Below, one piece after another: positions 31,406 through 43,051 of a stretch of DNA of 64,000 nucleotides. How positions within the stretch are numbered: position 1 is the stretch's first letter; every line of letters begins with the position of its first letter. Origin of the DNA: Microthyrium microscopicum. Taxonomy: Eukaryota; Ascomycota; Dothideomycetes; Microthyriales; Microthyriaceae. Below the pieces are notes generated by a model. It ran no database searches. It had not been told where the DNA came from and saw only the letters and a list, made by a program, of their open reading frames with translations. Made by a program: the position numbers and the translations under genes. The DNA lies in NCBI GenBank assembly GCA_010405405.1, contig MU004240.1, positions 326,217-390,216 on the forward strand, in the 5' to 3' direction.

Positions 31406-32303
31406 GATACTCGATAACCTTTGGTTATTTGCTCAAAGTCGACAGCATAGGTAAGGTAGATATGGGACAAGTCAGTTCTTTTATGCTGCGAGCTGAGAGG
31501 CCTAAAGGCATTCCCGAAGGGCCCATGTTTTGGGTATGTGGGCTTTGTTACCGACCCTTTAGTAGAAAGACAGGCCTTACGGTAATAACTGGTCAGTACT
31601 CAAACTACTCCACCTGTATTCATTCGATCTTTCTGGACCACAAACTCGTGAGAAGCCGAATTGAGCCGATGCTATTGGTCAACACCGGACTTGACTATAA
31701 AAGTGCAAGAGTTGATTCCAATCAGGCAATAATTGGCGAGAGATAGTGACATCGTTTGCGGGCTGACGAAGTTAAATCCGGAATACGGACTGATCAGCCA
31801 TGTGAGTACCGGCAAAATATTACACCCTCGCAATGAAGCGATGCAAGGATGAGGCGATTTAATATCATGGTGTAACAAACCTGGTGCGTAAGCAATACCC
31901 CAGCTCTAGAGGCTACTCACACGTCAGTAGAAGGTTTGCTGCATATCATAACATTTAATAAGACAAATAATGGTTTGTGGAGAGACAGAATGTTCAAAAG
32001 AATCAAAAAACGCTCTAGGAACTCTAGTGACGAAGCGCATTATGGCCTACCCTTCCACATCATTACAACTCCAAAATCCAACATCTGAGGAGCTCGGAAA
32101 GATCGGGAGGCACCCTTCAAAGTTAAAGGCATGCTGACATCAGACTTGGTGAGATTGAGTTTGCAATGGTTCGCAAGGATAATTGATTTCATTGAACATG
32201 TTTCGCTACTAATTTGGAACCAGTAAGCACAATAAACTTAATCTTATACTTGACTTAACGCAATGGAATGGAGTCCAAGTTTGTATCTGCAAGCTAGAGT
32301 CAT
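31406..32303. other. Intergenic, 0.9 kb
   Basis: Between the P450 promoter side and the 3' end of the monooxygenase pseudogene. No gene supported; the two short open frames at 31429-31878 overlap on opposite strands and show no domain. Confidence 0.5.
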
Positions 32304-33857
32304 CTAGAACGAGAACCATTGCTCTAAAGCGACCTTTGCAGTCTCCAAATCCAAATCATTGCCTTCTGCCATCCAAGCAACGAAACCGTCTGGCCTAACC
32401 AGCAAAGCATGAAGTCCGCGGGTGTCCTTCGCATTAATGGCGATATAGTCCACCCTCGCCTCGTACCTTAAACCAGTCACCAACTCTTCAAGCTTCGTAT
32501 TCTCTTCAAAGTCAATGAAAAACCCTCGACCTCCTGAAAACTTGGAACCCAGTCGTGAGCCACCAACCAACTCGAAGTCAGGCGCGCTTGAGCCTACAAG
32601 AGGATGGGCATGTGCTTCGGCATTTCCTGGCTTATATCGCAGTGACAGACCCCAGAAACGGTCGATGAGTATATTGGTACCATCTGTAGTAGCAATGAGA
32701 TCACGAATGAGTTGCTGTGAGGCGGCGCCCAAAGGAGCAGGTTGGAGTATGGCGACTTGTGCGCGGCTGAACTCCAGAACACCTTCTCCAGCAGGATGGC
32801 GCTTATTGTGATATGTATCGAGCAGCGTAAGATCCGGTTTAGCTCCTTCTAGTCCATGTTCCTGTCGGATTGTCGATGCTACCTTCCATCCTATATTCAT
32901 GGCATCTGCAAGTCCACAGTTCAAGCCTTGAGCTCCTAATGGAGGATGGATATGAGCAGTATCACCAGCTAGGAGAATTCGTCCTACCGGTAAGTGGTCA
33001 CTTCTTTCGATCGGATTTGGATGCCGAAGAAAGCAAAATGTTCTTGATTTTGATATCTGTGGTGCCTGCGACGCGGTTCAAAACATCTTGGAGATGCTCG
33101 TGTGGAATCTTCTTGTCGCGATACTGAGCGGCAGCTTCACCGTTGTCAAAGTCTACCAGAAACATAATACCTGGGCTTAGAATGTACATTCCGTTTCTCG
33201 TAGGGTTGAAACCGGGCTTCAACTTGTCGGCATTATCAAGGTGGCATTAAATTCCATGAGCGGTGAATTTGGCCTCTGTTCCGTCAAAATCGAAACCTCC
33301 AGCTTTGCGAACGAAATTTCGCCCACCATCGCAGCCTACAAGTCACCTGCCACGGAAAGTGTCGTGATTTGCAGTTTCCACCGTAACACTATTGTCGTCC
33401 TGGGCTACAATGCTTGCAACTCCAATGCTCCTGAGGATCGTGACGCCCAGACTTTCAGCACGCTCCTTCAAAATGCTCTCGACACGGTCCATAGACGTCG
33501 AACCAGGTGCTAAAGAAGGACTAGGAATGCTATAATTCCAGCGGCTCAGCTCGAGCTTGTTTGCATCGAAGAATATGCCCGCAAAATGTCTACCAAACCG
33601 GAATCCAGCAGTCTTTTCAAGGGGCGAATCCGGCTCTTTCGAGTCCAAGAACTTGTTTAGAAGGCCGCGCCTGTAGAAACCCTCAACCGCAACGGTATTC
33701 AAGCCGCGTCTTCTCATCGGTGTAGCTTCTATGGGTCTTCTTGTTCAGCGTTACGTTCTAAAACCAGAACTGGCATGCGGGCAAGGCCCAGCTCACAGGC
33801 GAGAAAGAGCCCGATATGTCCCGCACCAGCAATGACAACATCGTATAGTTTACTCAT
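32304..33857 (-). pseudogene. Broken FAD-dependent monooxygenase (phenol/pentachlorophenol hydroxylase type)
   Basis: Host flavoprotein gene relic. It begins at 33857 with an intact FAD-binding start, MSKLYDVVIAGAGHIGLFLACELG and VLVLERNAE. The frame is lost near 33733 (one base short) and goes on with RRRGLNTVAVEGFYRRGLL. A TGA at 33345-33343 stands where the family has Trp (RGR-stop-LVGCDGGRNFVRKAGGF). A TAA follows at 33249-33247. A further one-base gain near 33005 returns to the original frame, where LPVGRILLAGDTAHIHPPLGAQGLN (second FAD motif) and a thioredoxin-like C-terminal domain (HPLVGSSAPDFELVGG, ending EQWFSF) are intact. Two shifts and two stops in one gene, none explained by plausible introns, argue against sequencing error alone. 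The stop at the Trp codon is a G-to-A change, the kind RIP makes, though most of the gene is not A+T-rich. Confidence 0.82.
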
Positions 33858-34252
33858 AGTGCATTTAGATGAAGACTTTTGAGGCTCCTACTATCGCTTT
33901 GAGGTAATAGATTTGGTAGTGCTCTGTAGAATGAGTCGAATCTTATGGAATTGGAACCCATAAGCAAGAACCATTTTCGCTGATTTCGCTTTAATTTTAT
34001 GACGTTCGTCCAGAATAGGCAACCGTTGGGCGCCAATGAATTTGTTGTCTGATCTGGTCGAAAAGAGGAGGGTTTTATCCAATTCGGGCATTCATAAAGC
34101 CCGACCGGACTTTGATGCAACCCGTGCGGCCTAGGTATACGATTTGACCCTCTATCGATGCTCCAAGATAAGAGCCAAGTACCCTTTTGACTCCACTTGG
34201 CCGAAAGAACACATTCGACGAAGGCTTTGAAGTCGTACCGTTTAGATCAATC
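33858..34252. promoter_or_regulatory. Divergent promoter region between monooxygenase pseudogene and DUF1989 gene
   Basis: About 395 nt between divergently oriented genes, so probably a shared promoter. Short minus-strand open frames here lack any domain. Confidence 0.5.
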
Positions 34253-34870
34253 ATGTCTGTTCCCAGACAGGAAACCATACCAGCCAGACACGGGTCAGCA
34301 GTTCGACTCGTAGCACAACAGTCACTCAAAATACACAATAGTCACGGCAATCAAGTTGTAGACACATGGGCTTTCACTGTCGAAGGTCCGGAAAGTGGAA
34401 CTTTTTCATCATACATGAGCATGTCACAAACTCGTTCGGCAATACGGAAGCTCTGTCCTGAAGTCAATGACACGCTTGTAACGAACCTCTGTCATCCAAT
34501 CCTGACAATGGTCGAAGATACGGCAAATGGAACACACGATACCCTCTTTCCGGCATGCAACCCTCAGCGGTATGCGCATCTAGGAGCACCTCATCGCTCC
34601 TGTGCTGAAAACTGCCGCGAAGCGAGCGCAGCGGCCGGGATTATCTTGGCTGAAGGGCAGGTTCCAGATCCGTTCAACCTTTTCATGAACGTTGAAGTCG
34701 ATTGGAAAGCTGACTTTGGTATTCAACTTCGAGAGCCACTGAGCAGGCCTGGCTCCCATGTAACATTGCGGGCTGAAGTGGATTGTGTTGTTGTCATGAG
34801 TGCATGTCCCAATGATATCACAATGGTGAACGGCAAAAATTGTAGAGACGTTGTGTTTGAGGTCTTCTGA
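34253..34870 (+). CDS. DUF1989 protein (urea carboxylase-associated family)
   Basis: 205 aa, no intron. The open frame extends to 34187 but without ATG; the first ATG is at 34253 (MSVPRQETIPARHGSA). Family features: ETIPARHGSAVRL at the N-terminus, KIHNSHGNQVVDTWAF, LFPACNPQRY, HRSCAENCREA and PDPFNLFMNVEVD, then SRPGSHVTLRAEVDCVVVMSACPND. Bacterial relatives accompany urea amidolyase and act on guanidine-type compounds; several fungal relatives sit in oxidative gene groups with no known role. Cys/His residues in the middle could bind metal. Function unassigned. Confidence 0.8.
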   Translation: MSVPRQETIPARHGSAVRLVAQQSLKIHNSHGNQVVDTWAFTVEGPESGTFSSYMSMSQTRSAIRKLCPEVNDTLVTNLCHPILTMVEDTANGTHDTLFPACNPQRYAHLGAPHRSCAENCREASAAAGIILAEGQVPDPFNLFMNVEVDWKADFGIQLREPLSRPGSHVTLRAEVDCVVVMSACPNDITMVNGKNCRDVVFEVF

Positions 34871-35073
34871 AATTTTACTTAGTGATTCGATTGACTTGAA
34901 ATGGAAATACTTACATGTTGTTGATTGCGTATGAGACCATTTCGCTCAGCAACACTGACCTCTTGTGCCGTATCCTGTTTGTGTATTGTAATTTATAACC
35001 CTTTCTCCCTTCACCCTGTCTACCTTTGGCCAAATTGACACCTCGCTCCACAAAAAGACTACCAATCAGTGTC

Positions 35074-36843
35074 CTAACGTCCGTGTTTTGTAGGTCTCGT
35101 AGGCGGCGGTCTTAAAACCTCATCTTCCATCCTCGGATCCATAGCCAACAACTCCCTCTCCGCCTCCCACAACGGTGACTCTGGCAGCTCTCTTGGACCG
35201 CCATCATCTCGGAACCGCGCCCGCCAATATATCTCTGGCGGTCCATCCGGGCCGTCAGGATACTCCACCACCAAACTCCACGCATCCATCAATGACTCAG
35301 GATCATACTCGCCGTTATCCTCCGTACCCGGCCCTCTCAGCGCAAAACGCGTACGCACACTGGGATGTATATACTCGTGCGTTTGCCGCAGCGGCCGCTT
35401 GCCACGGGCGCCAGATTCTGGGTCGGCGGCAGTATATCTGCCAGGAGTACGCAGAGTGCCGCCACCGAGCGAGTAGATGCCGCTCATGCTGTTGATTATT
35501 TTGCCAAAGGACCATGGGCGCGGACGGCGGTGGTGGGAGCGGTAGTACTCGTCGTTTTCGGCATTTTGGCGGGCGATGGTGTCGCGGTCAAAGTCGAGGA
35601 AGGGGGAGAGTTGAGCGATCATCCAGGCGAAGGTTATTGTGCTGAGTTCTTCGTCATCATAGCCACCACCGATGTTGGAGTGTACGCCAGGGAACCAAAC
35701 TTGCCGGAGACGCTGGAGTTGCGGTTAGCGATAGCACTGAGAGCATGGATATGGAGACGTTACTGTGTGGTTATCTTCAGTTTTCTCCCAAACAGCGGGG
35801 CCGAACGAGGTTCTCTTTTCGTCAAGTGCTAGAGCCTGAAAAGCATTCTCGACGATGTTGGGCAATTTTGTATCATAGAACGCCATTTCAGGGGCTTCAC
35901 GGCCTTGGACACCTAAGTGCTGGAGGATGCCGACTCGAGGAATTCCAAGAGCACCTATAGCGATTAGATATGAGTTTGCAAGATGCAATGAGAGACCATA
36001 CCAACGGTGTCCCATACTCCGACGGCTTTAATTGGAACATCAAGGACTGTAAGTCCTCTCTATTGCTTTCAATTAGCATTTAGTTCTGTTGAGGACGGAT
36101 CAGAACCTACTCGATATAGCTCTTCTCGATACCTTGGGCTATTGGCACTCGGTTTATTCGGAAACGGAACATCAGGCAGCTTCGCACGATATCTAGGATC
36201 CCTTCTATGGAGAACATCCTTATATATCTCCGGCAAATACGTGAGGCCTCTTTTCGTCAAAATGCCAACCGTGTTCATCACGCCAGCAACAGTTCTAGCC
36301 GTAAATGCACCTCTTGAGAATCCAACCAAAAAGATCTCATCGCCAGGTGCATAATTGTTGCTAATGAAGCTATATGCTTCGCGCACATTTTGATTCAGCC
36401 CTTCACCCACGGCTCCCATGATTACGCGATCAACGGGCCCTCCACTGCTTCCTATTCCCTTGTGGTAGAATACAATTTGCTGGACACCACGGTCGCCTTC
36501 GGGGAGAATTGCGCGCGCGAGTCGAGTTACGTTGGACTCTATTTGTAGCTCACCGTTGAGCATTCCATTATCGGAATCCAGCCATGTTCCTGGATTGAAG
36601 TTCAGCCGAGTCCAAGACAGACCACGAAGTATGTTGCATTGGCTTCATCTATTGTAACTTACCATCGCAGGCGACAATGATCCTCTTGGGAGGATGTGAG
36701 AATCGTGCCGGAGAAGGATGTCTTATTGCGACTCTAGTATCCAGAGGACGGCCCGTTCGACTAGTTGGCCGACTTCCAGGACGAATAGGCAGAGTGACGA
36801 CCTCCAAACGGCCAGATTCATCGTATCTGTCATACTGAGACAT
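35074..36843 (-). CDS. DUF2235 alpha/beta hydrolase (Tle1-like)
   Basis: Predicted lipase-like serine hydrolase, 515 aa. Exons (minus): 36843-36663, 36589-36111, 36059-36002, 35954-35764, 35712-35074. Start at MSQYDRYDESG; the longer frame begins at TTG. The family opens with KRIIVACDG joined across the first intron to GTWLDSDNG, followed by SNVTRLARAI and IVFYHKGIGS. The nucleophile motif GFSRGAFTARTVAG is intact, VGVWDTVGALGIP spans two junctions, and VWFPGVHSNIGGGYDD supplies Asp/His-type residues near the C-terminal half. Bacterial relatives are type VI secretion phospholipases; the fungal proteins are uncharacterised. All four introns are 42-73 nt and in phase. A disordered Arg-rich N-terminus (RPGSRPTSRTGRP) precedes the domain. 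Confidence 0.87.
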
Positions 36844-37641
36844 TTTGTATTTTTCCTCCCTCAAAAACTTCGTCAATGTTGAAGCGCTATCCCAACCTCC
36901 CCAGCTCTTGCAACCACGGCCTCATAGGCTGCAAGCTTTGCCACCCCTTCAAATTTCTAGGATACGCGGAGAAGTCTGCCAAAGTTGTATATGAAGTGTC
37001 GAGTTCAATTGTCTATATGTTTATGGGCGATAAAACTAGTAGAACGTGTATGTGGCACTAACTTGTCGTTGGGTATCACTCGACAACGTGAGAGCAACGT
37101 TTTGGGCGGTCACGAGCTAGGAAGAGTAGGCACGGCACGTTTAATGCACCCACGCGGTGAGGCTGAAACTTGCAGTTTAATCCTTACGAGTATCAGATCT
37201 TACATTTTGTATTAGACTGTCAGGCTTGACAGACATACAACTCTAGAAAGAGGATATGAGGTAAAGAGAAGCCATCTGTTTGTGAATATGTTTTAATGCG
37301 TTGCTGGACTTGCTGAGAATAATCAGTTCCCTCCGACCTGGCATTTGATGTACGCCACATGAGGAGGTTCGATAAAGGCGTGTGTATCAAGAGGAAAGTT
37401 TGGTTTTCGAAATCTAAGATACTAATTGTCCTCATATAAAGGTAGAATCCTCATATATTTTTATCCCCTGAGATAAACCATAAATAACCATTGTGGCTTC
37501 CAACTGCTCTACGCCGCAAAAACCGATCGAATTTATTTTTGGCCTTACCATCAAATTCTCGCCGCTGCAGGTGGTCCATCCAAACGCCACGCATTAAATC
37601 GAGTCATGTGAAAAACAACAACGTGGGGTTTCAAAATAGTC
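36844..37641. other. Intergenic left of the transposon
   Basis: No gene. Contains the promoter of the DUF2235 gene and ends with the left copy of the transposon target duplication (37632-37641). Confidence 0.5.
37632..37641 (+). repeat. Target-site duplication, left copy
   Basis: CAAAATAGTC, identical to the copy at 40362-40371 immediately beyond the other end of the element. A 10-bp duplication fits Mutator-like elements (9-11 bp). Confidence 0.85.
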
Positions 37642-37800
37642 CAAAAGAAGTTTCCACTGACCCCTTATTCAAACCCCCCCTGCTAGAGGCCCCCCTTAGG
37701 GGCGTTTCGTCGACGCCATTGTGGATTCTAAGAATTAGGTAGTTTTTATACCTAAATCCTAGAATCTATAATAGCGCTAATAATTAGTATCCTAATAGAC
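37642..37800 (+). repeat. Left terminal inverted repeat of the MULE
   Basis: About 159 bp matching the reverse complement of 40203-40361 with roughly 14 differences. It contains an internal hairpin: GAATTAGGTAG near 37733-37743 pairs with CTACCTAA-type sequence a few bases on, and ATTCTA / TAGAAT arms flank it. Confidence 0.85.
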
Positions 37801-40202
37801 GCGCTTTAGCCGTTACGTAGCGCGGACGTAGTATTCTATATCTAAAGCTTATAGAATCGCGTAAGACGTACTAAAGGGTTAGAAATAAAGAGATTTTAAA
37901 ATATATAGGTTCTTATAGTAAATTATACTATAATTCTAGGTATAGAGAGCTATAACGATATAGAATAAGTAGTAGAATCTTTAGAACTTTATTAGTTTTT
38001 AAAGTATTAATTTTACCTTAAATTCTTTAATTTTAGACTTAAAATGTTGTCTCTTTTTATATATTATAACTTAAAGGATAATATATGCATAGTAGTAAGA
38101 AAATACGCGTTATATAAACGCTTTACTATAAAAATAATAAGAATAGATAAAATGAAGTATATTTTGTACTATTATTAAAAGATAAAGTTTAAAGATTTTA
38201 AACTTATTTACTTTTAAAGAGGGAAGATTATTATTAAAAAGGCTAAGAAATACTAGACTATAACTAGGCTTAATAGTAATAATATTTATATTTATTAAGG
38301 GCTTTTTCTACCCCTAAGATTATAAGTAATATCTATATAAATTATTAAGGAAGTGCTTTTAATAATAAGAGCGTTATTAATACGTATACTAGTTATTAAT
38401 ATTTAGAAAGTAATGCTCTATAAGATTAGTTATAAACTAAATTGTAATATTATTAATAGGCTAAAGAGGAAGATATTTAAGTATTTTATTAACGACTTCT
38501 TAGATTCCTACCTTTAGTTTCCTAATTATATTTAACGTCTAGTTATAGTAAATCTTAACGCGTTTATAAGGGTTAAGAAGGTAGGAGAGAGGTAGTTTTA
38601 GTACGTTTTTATCTATTCTATAGTAAGTTAAACGTTATAAAAATATATGCCTAAAATCTTATATTTAGACATATACTATTATAAAGAAGACTATAATTTA
38701 CGTCTTACTTTAGTTGTAGGTATTAATAGTAATAAGGAATTATTAATTTATACGTAGGTAGTATTTAAAAGTAAGAATAACGAGTCTTAGAAATAGTTCT
38801 ATAGGTATTTAAATAAAGCGTTGCTAGAAATTAAGAGTATATATCTTAGAGATAAGAAATTATTTTATTCCTTAAAGATCTTTTTATTAGCTTAGAGGTT
38901 AGAATATTTAATATTTTAGTCTTTAGTAGCCTTAGTATACCTTATTAAATGCGTTAAATATTATAATATTATAATCCTATACTACTTTTTATACCTTTAT
39001 ATCTTTTTACTTTATCTAATTTATATCCTTTTTAGTATCTTAATTTATAATTCTCTTAGACTAAGATAAGAGTCTTTAAAATACTATTCTTACTATCTTC
39101 TAAAATATAAATTTAGAGTAGTATATATAGTACTTAAGTAAGAATATTAGTAAGAAGTACTTATAGCTTACTAGCACTTATATCCTTTAGTATATCTATA
39201 TTACTATTCCTAATAAGTAAAATTACTTTTAATACGAAGATTATTATAAATATAGTACTATATTTATTAAGACGCTAAATTTTTACTCTTAAGATTAATA
39301 GGTTCTTATAGATTTTAAAAGCTTATAATATAATACTATTATATTAAACTTTACTAAATTTACTAACTATACTATTAATTAAAGTAGAAGGGAATATCTT
39401 CTCTTTATACTTAATTATATATAGGATTATACTATAGAGATATAAATAAATTAATTTTATATTATTACTATTACGCTTTAATATCTACTAAATTGCTTTG
39501 CTATTATATATAATTTCCTTACCTAATACGTATATATCTTCTTTAATAATTATACTTTATAGGTTAAGAAGTCTCTTATCTTTATTAAAATTAACGTATA
39601 TAACTATAACGCGTTAGCTATAATAGTATTTTAAAAGCTATATTAAGATAATCTAAAGGACTACTTTATAAACCTTAATACTTAAGCCTATACTTATTTA
39701 TAATAGTAGGATAAGTTATTTCTTTATCTATACGCCGTTATAGCTTATTTTTATCTTTAACTTAATTCTATAGAGTATATTAACTAAATATAATATCTTT
39801 ATAGCCTTAAGAAGTACTATCTTAATCTTAAGAATAGTAATAATAATATTCTTAATAAAATAATAAATTCTATCTCTATTCTTTATTTTACTTTTAACCC
39901 TAATTTTGCTCTTTTTCCTTTAGAATCTCTAAAGACGTAGAGGCTAAAATAGAGTAAGAGGAAGGTTATTAGTAGTAAGTATAATAAGCTTAAAAATATA
40001 TATTAAAAATATAGTTCTTATAGGTAACTAAGATATAATTCTTAATTCTATTAAGTCTAGTAAATAGGTATGTTTTAATAGGTAAACATAACTTTCTTTT
40101 AACGTCTTTTTTTATAGTATTTTATAGCTAAATTGAATCTTAATACTAAAAATAAGGTTATAATGCGTAATCCTATAGGATATCTATCCTTTCTAAAGGT
40201 GC

Positions 40203-40361
40203 ATCTATTAGGATACTAACTATTAGCGCTATTATAGATTCTAGGATTTAGGTATAAAAACTACCTAATTCTTGGGATCTATAATGGCGTCAACGGAACG
40301 TCCCCAAGGGGGGCCTCTGGCAGGGGGGGTTTGAATAAGGGGTCAGTGGAAACTTCTTTTG
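40203..40361 (-). repeat. Right terminal inverted repeat of the MULE
   Basis: Counterpart of the left repeat, ending GGAAACTTCTTTTG at 40361. It keeps the G/C-rich outer rim (GGGGGGCCTCTGG-type sequence) and the inner A/T hairpin. Confidence 0.85.
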
Positions 40362-40371
40362 CAAAATAGTC
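40362..40371 (+). repeat. Target-site duplication, right copy
   Basis: CAAAATAGTC, exact match to 37632-37641. Confidence 0.85.
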
Positions 40372-41234
40372 AGGTTTTCTGAATCGACGAATCGGAAACA
40401 CTCCACCTCTGATCTCCAGCCCAGCGGGTCAAGCACCAAGCACCAAGCTCCATCTTTTTTGTTGGCTGATCTGCTTTGCCGCACCTCTAATTCGCCCACG
40501 CCTCTTTAGCTACCTCTAATAATTTAGGTGCCACCACAGATTTGCGGGAGAGCTTTCCGGTACCGAGGGATGGATTTCCGAAAGTCTAAACAAAAAGTTG
40601 GCAAGATCAACTGCCTCCTTGATATAAGTGGAATTGATGCTGAAGTGGAACAAAACATAGGGGAAAGAGTAAGAAGAGAGGCATTGTTGAATCAGATTTT
40701 CTTAAGAAAAGAAAGTAATATCAAGGTAGTTGTAACATTTTTTTGCTTTTCCCACTATCGCTAGATTCAAAATCGCTCAATGACATCTATTGCCCACGAT
40801 TCCTGATGGTACAGGGAATACCTTCTAATGTCAAACTCAAGCCCAATTCCCCAATATCATACAAAGCTTGATAGAGCTTGGTCAGCCGTTACAACTAAAA
40901 ACTACAGACTCGCGAGAGGTATCATGTACTGTAAAGCCACGAGAAGAGAGTCCCAGGGAGAATATCTCAAAATCACCCCACCCACCAAAATACATATGCT
41001 TTCCGTGAACGCCAATCAACACTTGTATACCAATGTGCTGCAATCCCAAAACATAAAAAGAGGAGAAGATAAATGTAACAATCAATAGTCAGAGTACAAG
41101 GAGGGTGGTCGTACAAGGAGGTATTGAGGTGAGAGAGAGAAAAAGGACAAGATCGCTAAACTCAACGCTGTTCTTTTGGTTGCTCTGCGTAAAGGAAGTA
41201 TAGCAAAAATATCCTGTAAACAAACAAAAGCTAG
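40372..41234. other. Intergenic right of the transposon
   Basis: No gene supported. A short direct repeat of CAAGCAC units occurs near 40431-40447. The rest probably includes the 3' UTR of the GDS1-type gene. Confidence 0.5.
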
Positions 41235-42566
41235 CTAGTAGCTTTCAAAGAGATCTTCAAGCTCATCAAGCTCTAAAGTTTCTGGACTTTGAAGTTCCGT
41301 CCAGACGAAACTTGTATCAGTAATGTCCTCAGTTATCGCAAGCGATAGAGGTGGCATTGTATGTCGTAAAGCACCAGCTTCTGTGTCTGGCTGGGCAAAT
41401 ATTAGCGGACTGCTGAAGAAGCTGGGCCTTGACAACATCGCGTCGTCGGCCTGGCCAAATACAGCGAGCTCTCTACTGCGCTGCGTGGAGCTTTCAATGA
41501 TTTCATCAAACATTGTCACCTCGAAACTAGGTGCGTTCTCAATCTTGACATCCGCCTTCTCTGCTCCTGCCTCTGCTTGCCGTAATTGCAACGAGTTTGC
41601 CGTCTTTGTAAATTCATGCTCATCATGTTCCAGAGGCGCACTTGTGCGGCTTTGCGAGAAACCGGGAGTTGTTATGCTTTCAAAAGACGTGCTCCGTGAA
41701 AGTTGTGCCTCAGCTTCAATAAGATCGGGTGAGGTTAATTCTACCTCGGGTGATGGGGACATGTCGGAACGACGTCGTATTGAGAGATCCTCGTCTTCAG
41801 AGGGCGCCGATGTCAGGGAAGGAGATATTATGCGGTTTTGTTTTGAAATAGCGTCAGGGTCAGGGATGGCTTGGCGCGGTTGTGTCATGAGGAAGAAGAA
41901 GAGGCGTTTGGGATGGGTACCGACAAGTTCCTTGCCAAGAGGACAAGGCGCGAGCGCAGTCCAAGGCCGCTTCAGGAAATTGGTCAAGCGCGAGGAAATA
42001 ATAGCTGACTGGTTTGCAGAGCTATAAGATTGTCAAAATAAGTTCCGCCCTAAATGTTGTGGGTGTTTCATAATGGGAGTGAACCTAGAGGTACTTACGT
42101 CGCAACGACAGGGAGGTAGTTGATGGTACCAGCGAGTTCCTTCAGAAGCGCGGGCCTACCAAAAGTAAGTATTATGTCTTGGAGATGCGAGTAACAATAA
42201 TCACCTATTGTCATTCTTTTCCAAATGCTCAATTGTAGCGACCACGACATCATCATTTATACCCTCGGTATCGACCTTGCGTGGCACGGGTACTTCGCGC
42301 TCGCCTCCTGCTTGCGGAGGAGGCGACGGCGGCGGTGTATGTACAGCGATTGTGGGTCGAGATTCTTTTGGTAGAGGAACGGCGAATTTGGGAGGACTGG
42401 AAAGCGAGTCTGGTGCAGTTGCATCGCTATGTGAGCGCTTTATTCTTTTGGCGGCCGGAAAGTCGTCAATTGCGGAAGAGGACGGGGGAGATCGCTGGAC
42501 TGGGCGCGGAACGTGAATGCCCAGCAGTGTAAGATTTACGGATTTCCTTCTCGTGGAATATGCCAT
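41235..42566 (-). CDS. GDS1-type winged-helix protein
   Basis: Nuclear protein of the GDS1 family; yeast Gds1 is linked to growth on glycerol at the nuclear-mitochondrial interface. Exons (minus): 42566-42205, 42155-42099, 42021-41235; 401 aa. Start at MAYSTRRKSVNLTLLGIHVPRP; the upstream open frame lacks support. A Pro/Ser-rich stretch with a basic patch (AAKRIKRSHS) leads to the winged-helix segment, which is put together across three exons: DDVVVATIEHLEKNDNR, PALLKELAGTINYLP, SANQSAIISSRLTNFLKRPWTAL, then KELVGTHPKRLFFFLM. The C-terminal half is acidic and Ser-rich with a LELDELEDLFE end, possibly an activation region. Introns are 49 and 77 nt and in phase. Confidence 0.83.
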
Positions 42567-43031
42567 GAGGAAGGACTGTGGAGAGTAGGAGGGAATATGG
42601 GGCGGTTGGAGGTGAGAGTTGAGGTGAGAGGAACAGATGTTTTGGAGAAGCAGGGAAGGGAGGTGAGCTCCAGATCGCGATGGCAGCTGGAAGAGTAGGA
42701 GGTACGGGAGCTGGAAGGAAGCTGCGAGCCTGCAACACTGGGATTGGGAAAGAACGACCGAGGGGGCGGACCAAGGGGAGAAACACCAGGCGGCGTCGCG
42801 AGGCAAGAGCAACCCACGCGGGCCGCGCTTCCCAACTTCAAGCTTCCCAGTGCCTCTTACCTACCATGGCATACACTCTAACAGGTAGTAGCTACCAAGG
42901 GCCAAATTACTTGTAAACTGCTTTCTACTCTAGTATAATAACTTCATCTCATATCTACAGATACATGTTGGCTCACTCTAGAATAGGGTTTCAGTTGTTC
43001 AAAGTATCTCCCTGTTAGCTTTATTCACGAT

Positions 43032-43051
43032 GGCAGGCAGGCAGGCAGGCA
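43032..43051. repeat. (GGCA)5 microsatellite
   Basis: Five perfect GGCA units in a row. Confidence 0.9.

Larger units (their letters stand above)
37642..40361. mobile_element. Mutator-like DNA transposon (MULE), RIP-degraded
   Basis: 2,720 bp bounded by CAAAAGAAGTTTCC at the left and its reverse complement at the right, inside a perfect 10-bp target duplication. Terminal inverted repeats run about 160 bp. The outer ~95 bp of each end are G/C-rich; the interior is almost pure A/T with scarcely any CA or TG dinucleotides, as RIP leaves it. On the plus strand around 38,665-38,830 a reading frame still shows a MULE-transposase-like string (LTLVVGINSNKE after an acidic Tyr-rich stretch) with stops where Trp or Gln codons would be. 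The element is therefore dead. Related fungal elements include Hop of Fusarium; exact family is undetermined. Confidence 0.85.

Noticed and set aside
29792-34870. A full secondary-metabolite cluster
   Set aside because: No polyketide synthase, NRPS, terpene synthase or pathway regulator was found next to these genes.
38041-40100. Possible intact transposase gene inside the MULE
   Set aside because: The interior has stops in every frame over short distances and is A/T-saturated; only fragments of protein similarity are visible.
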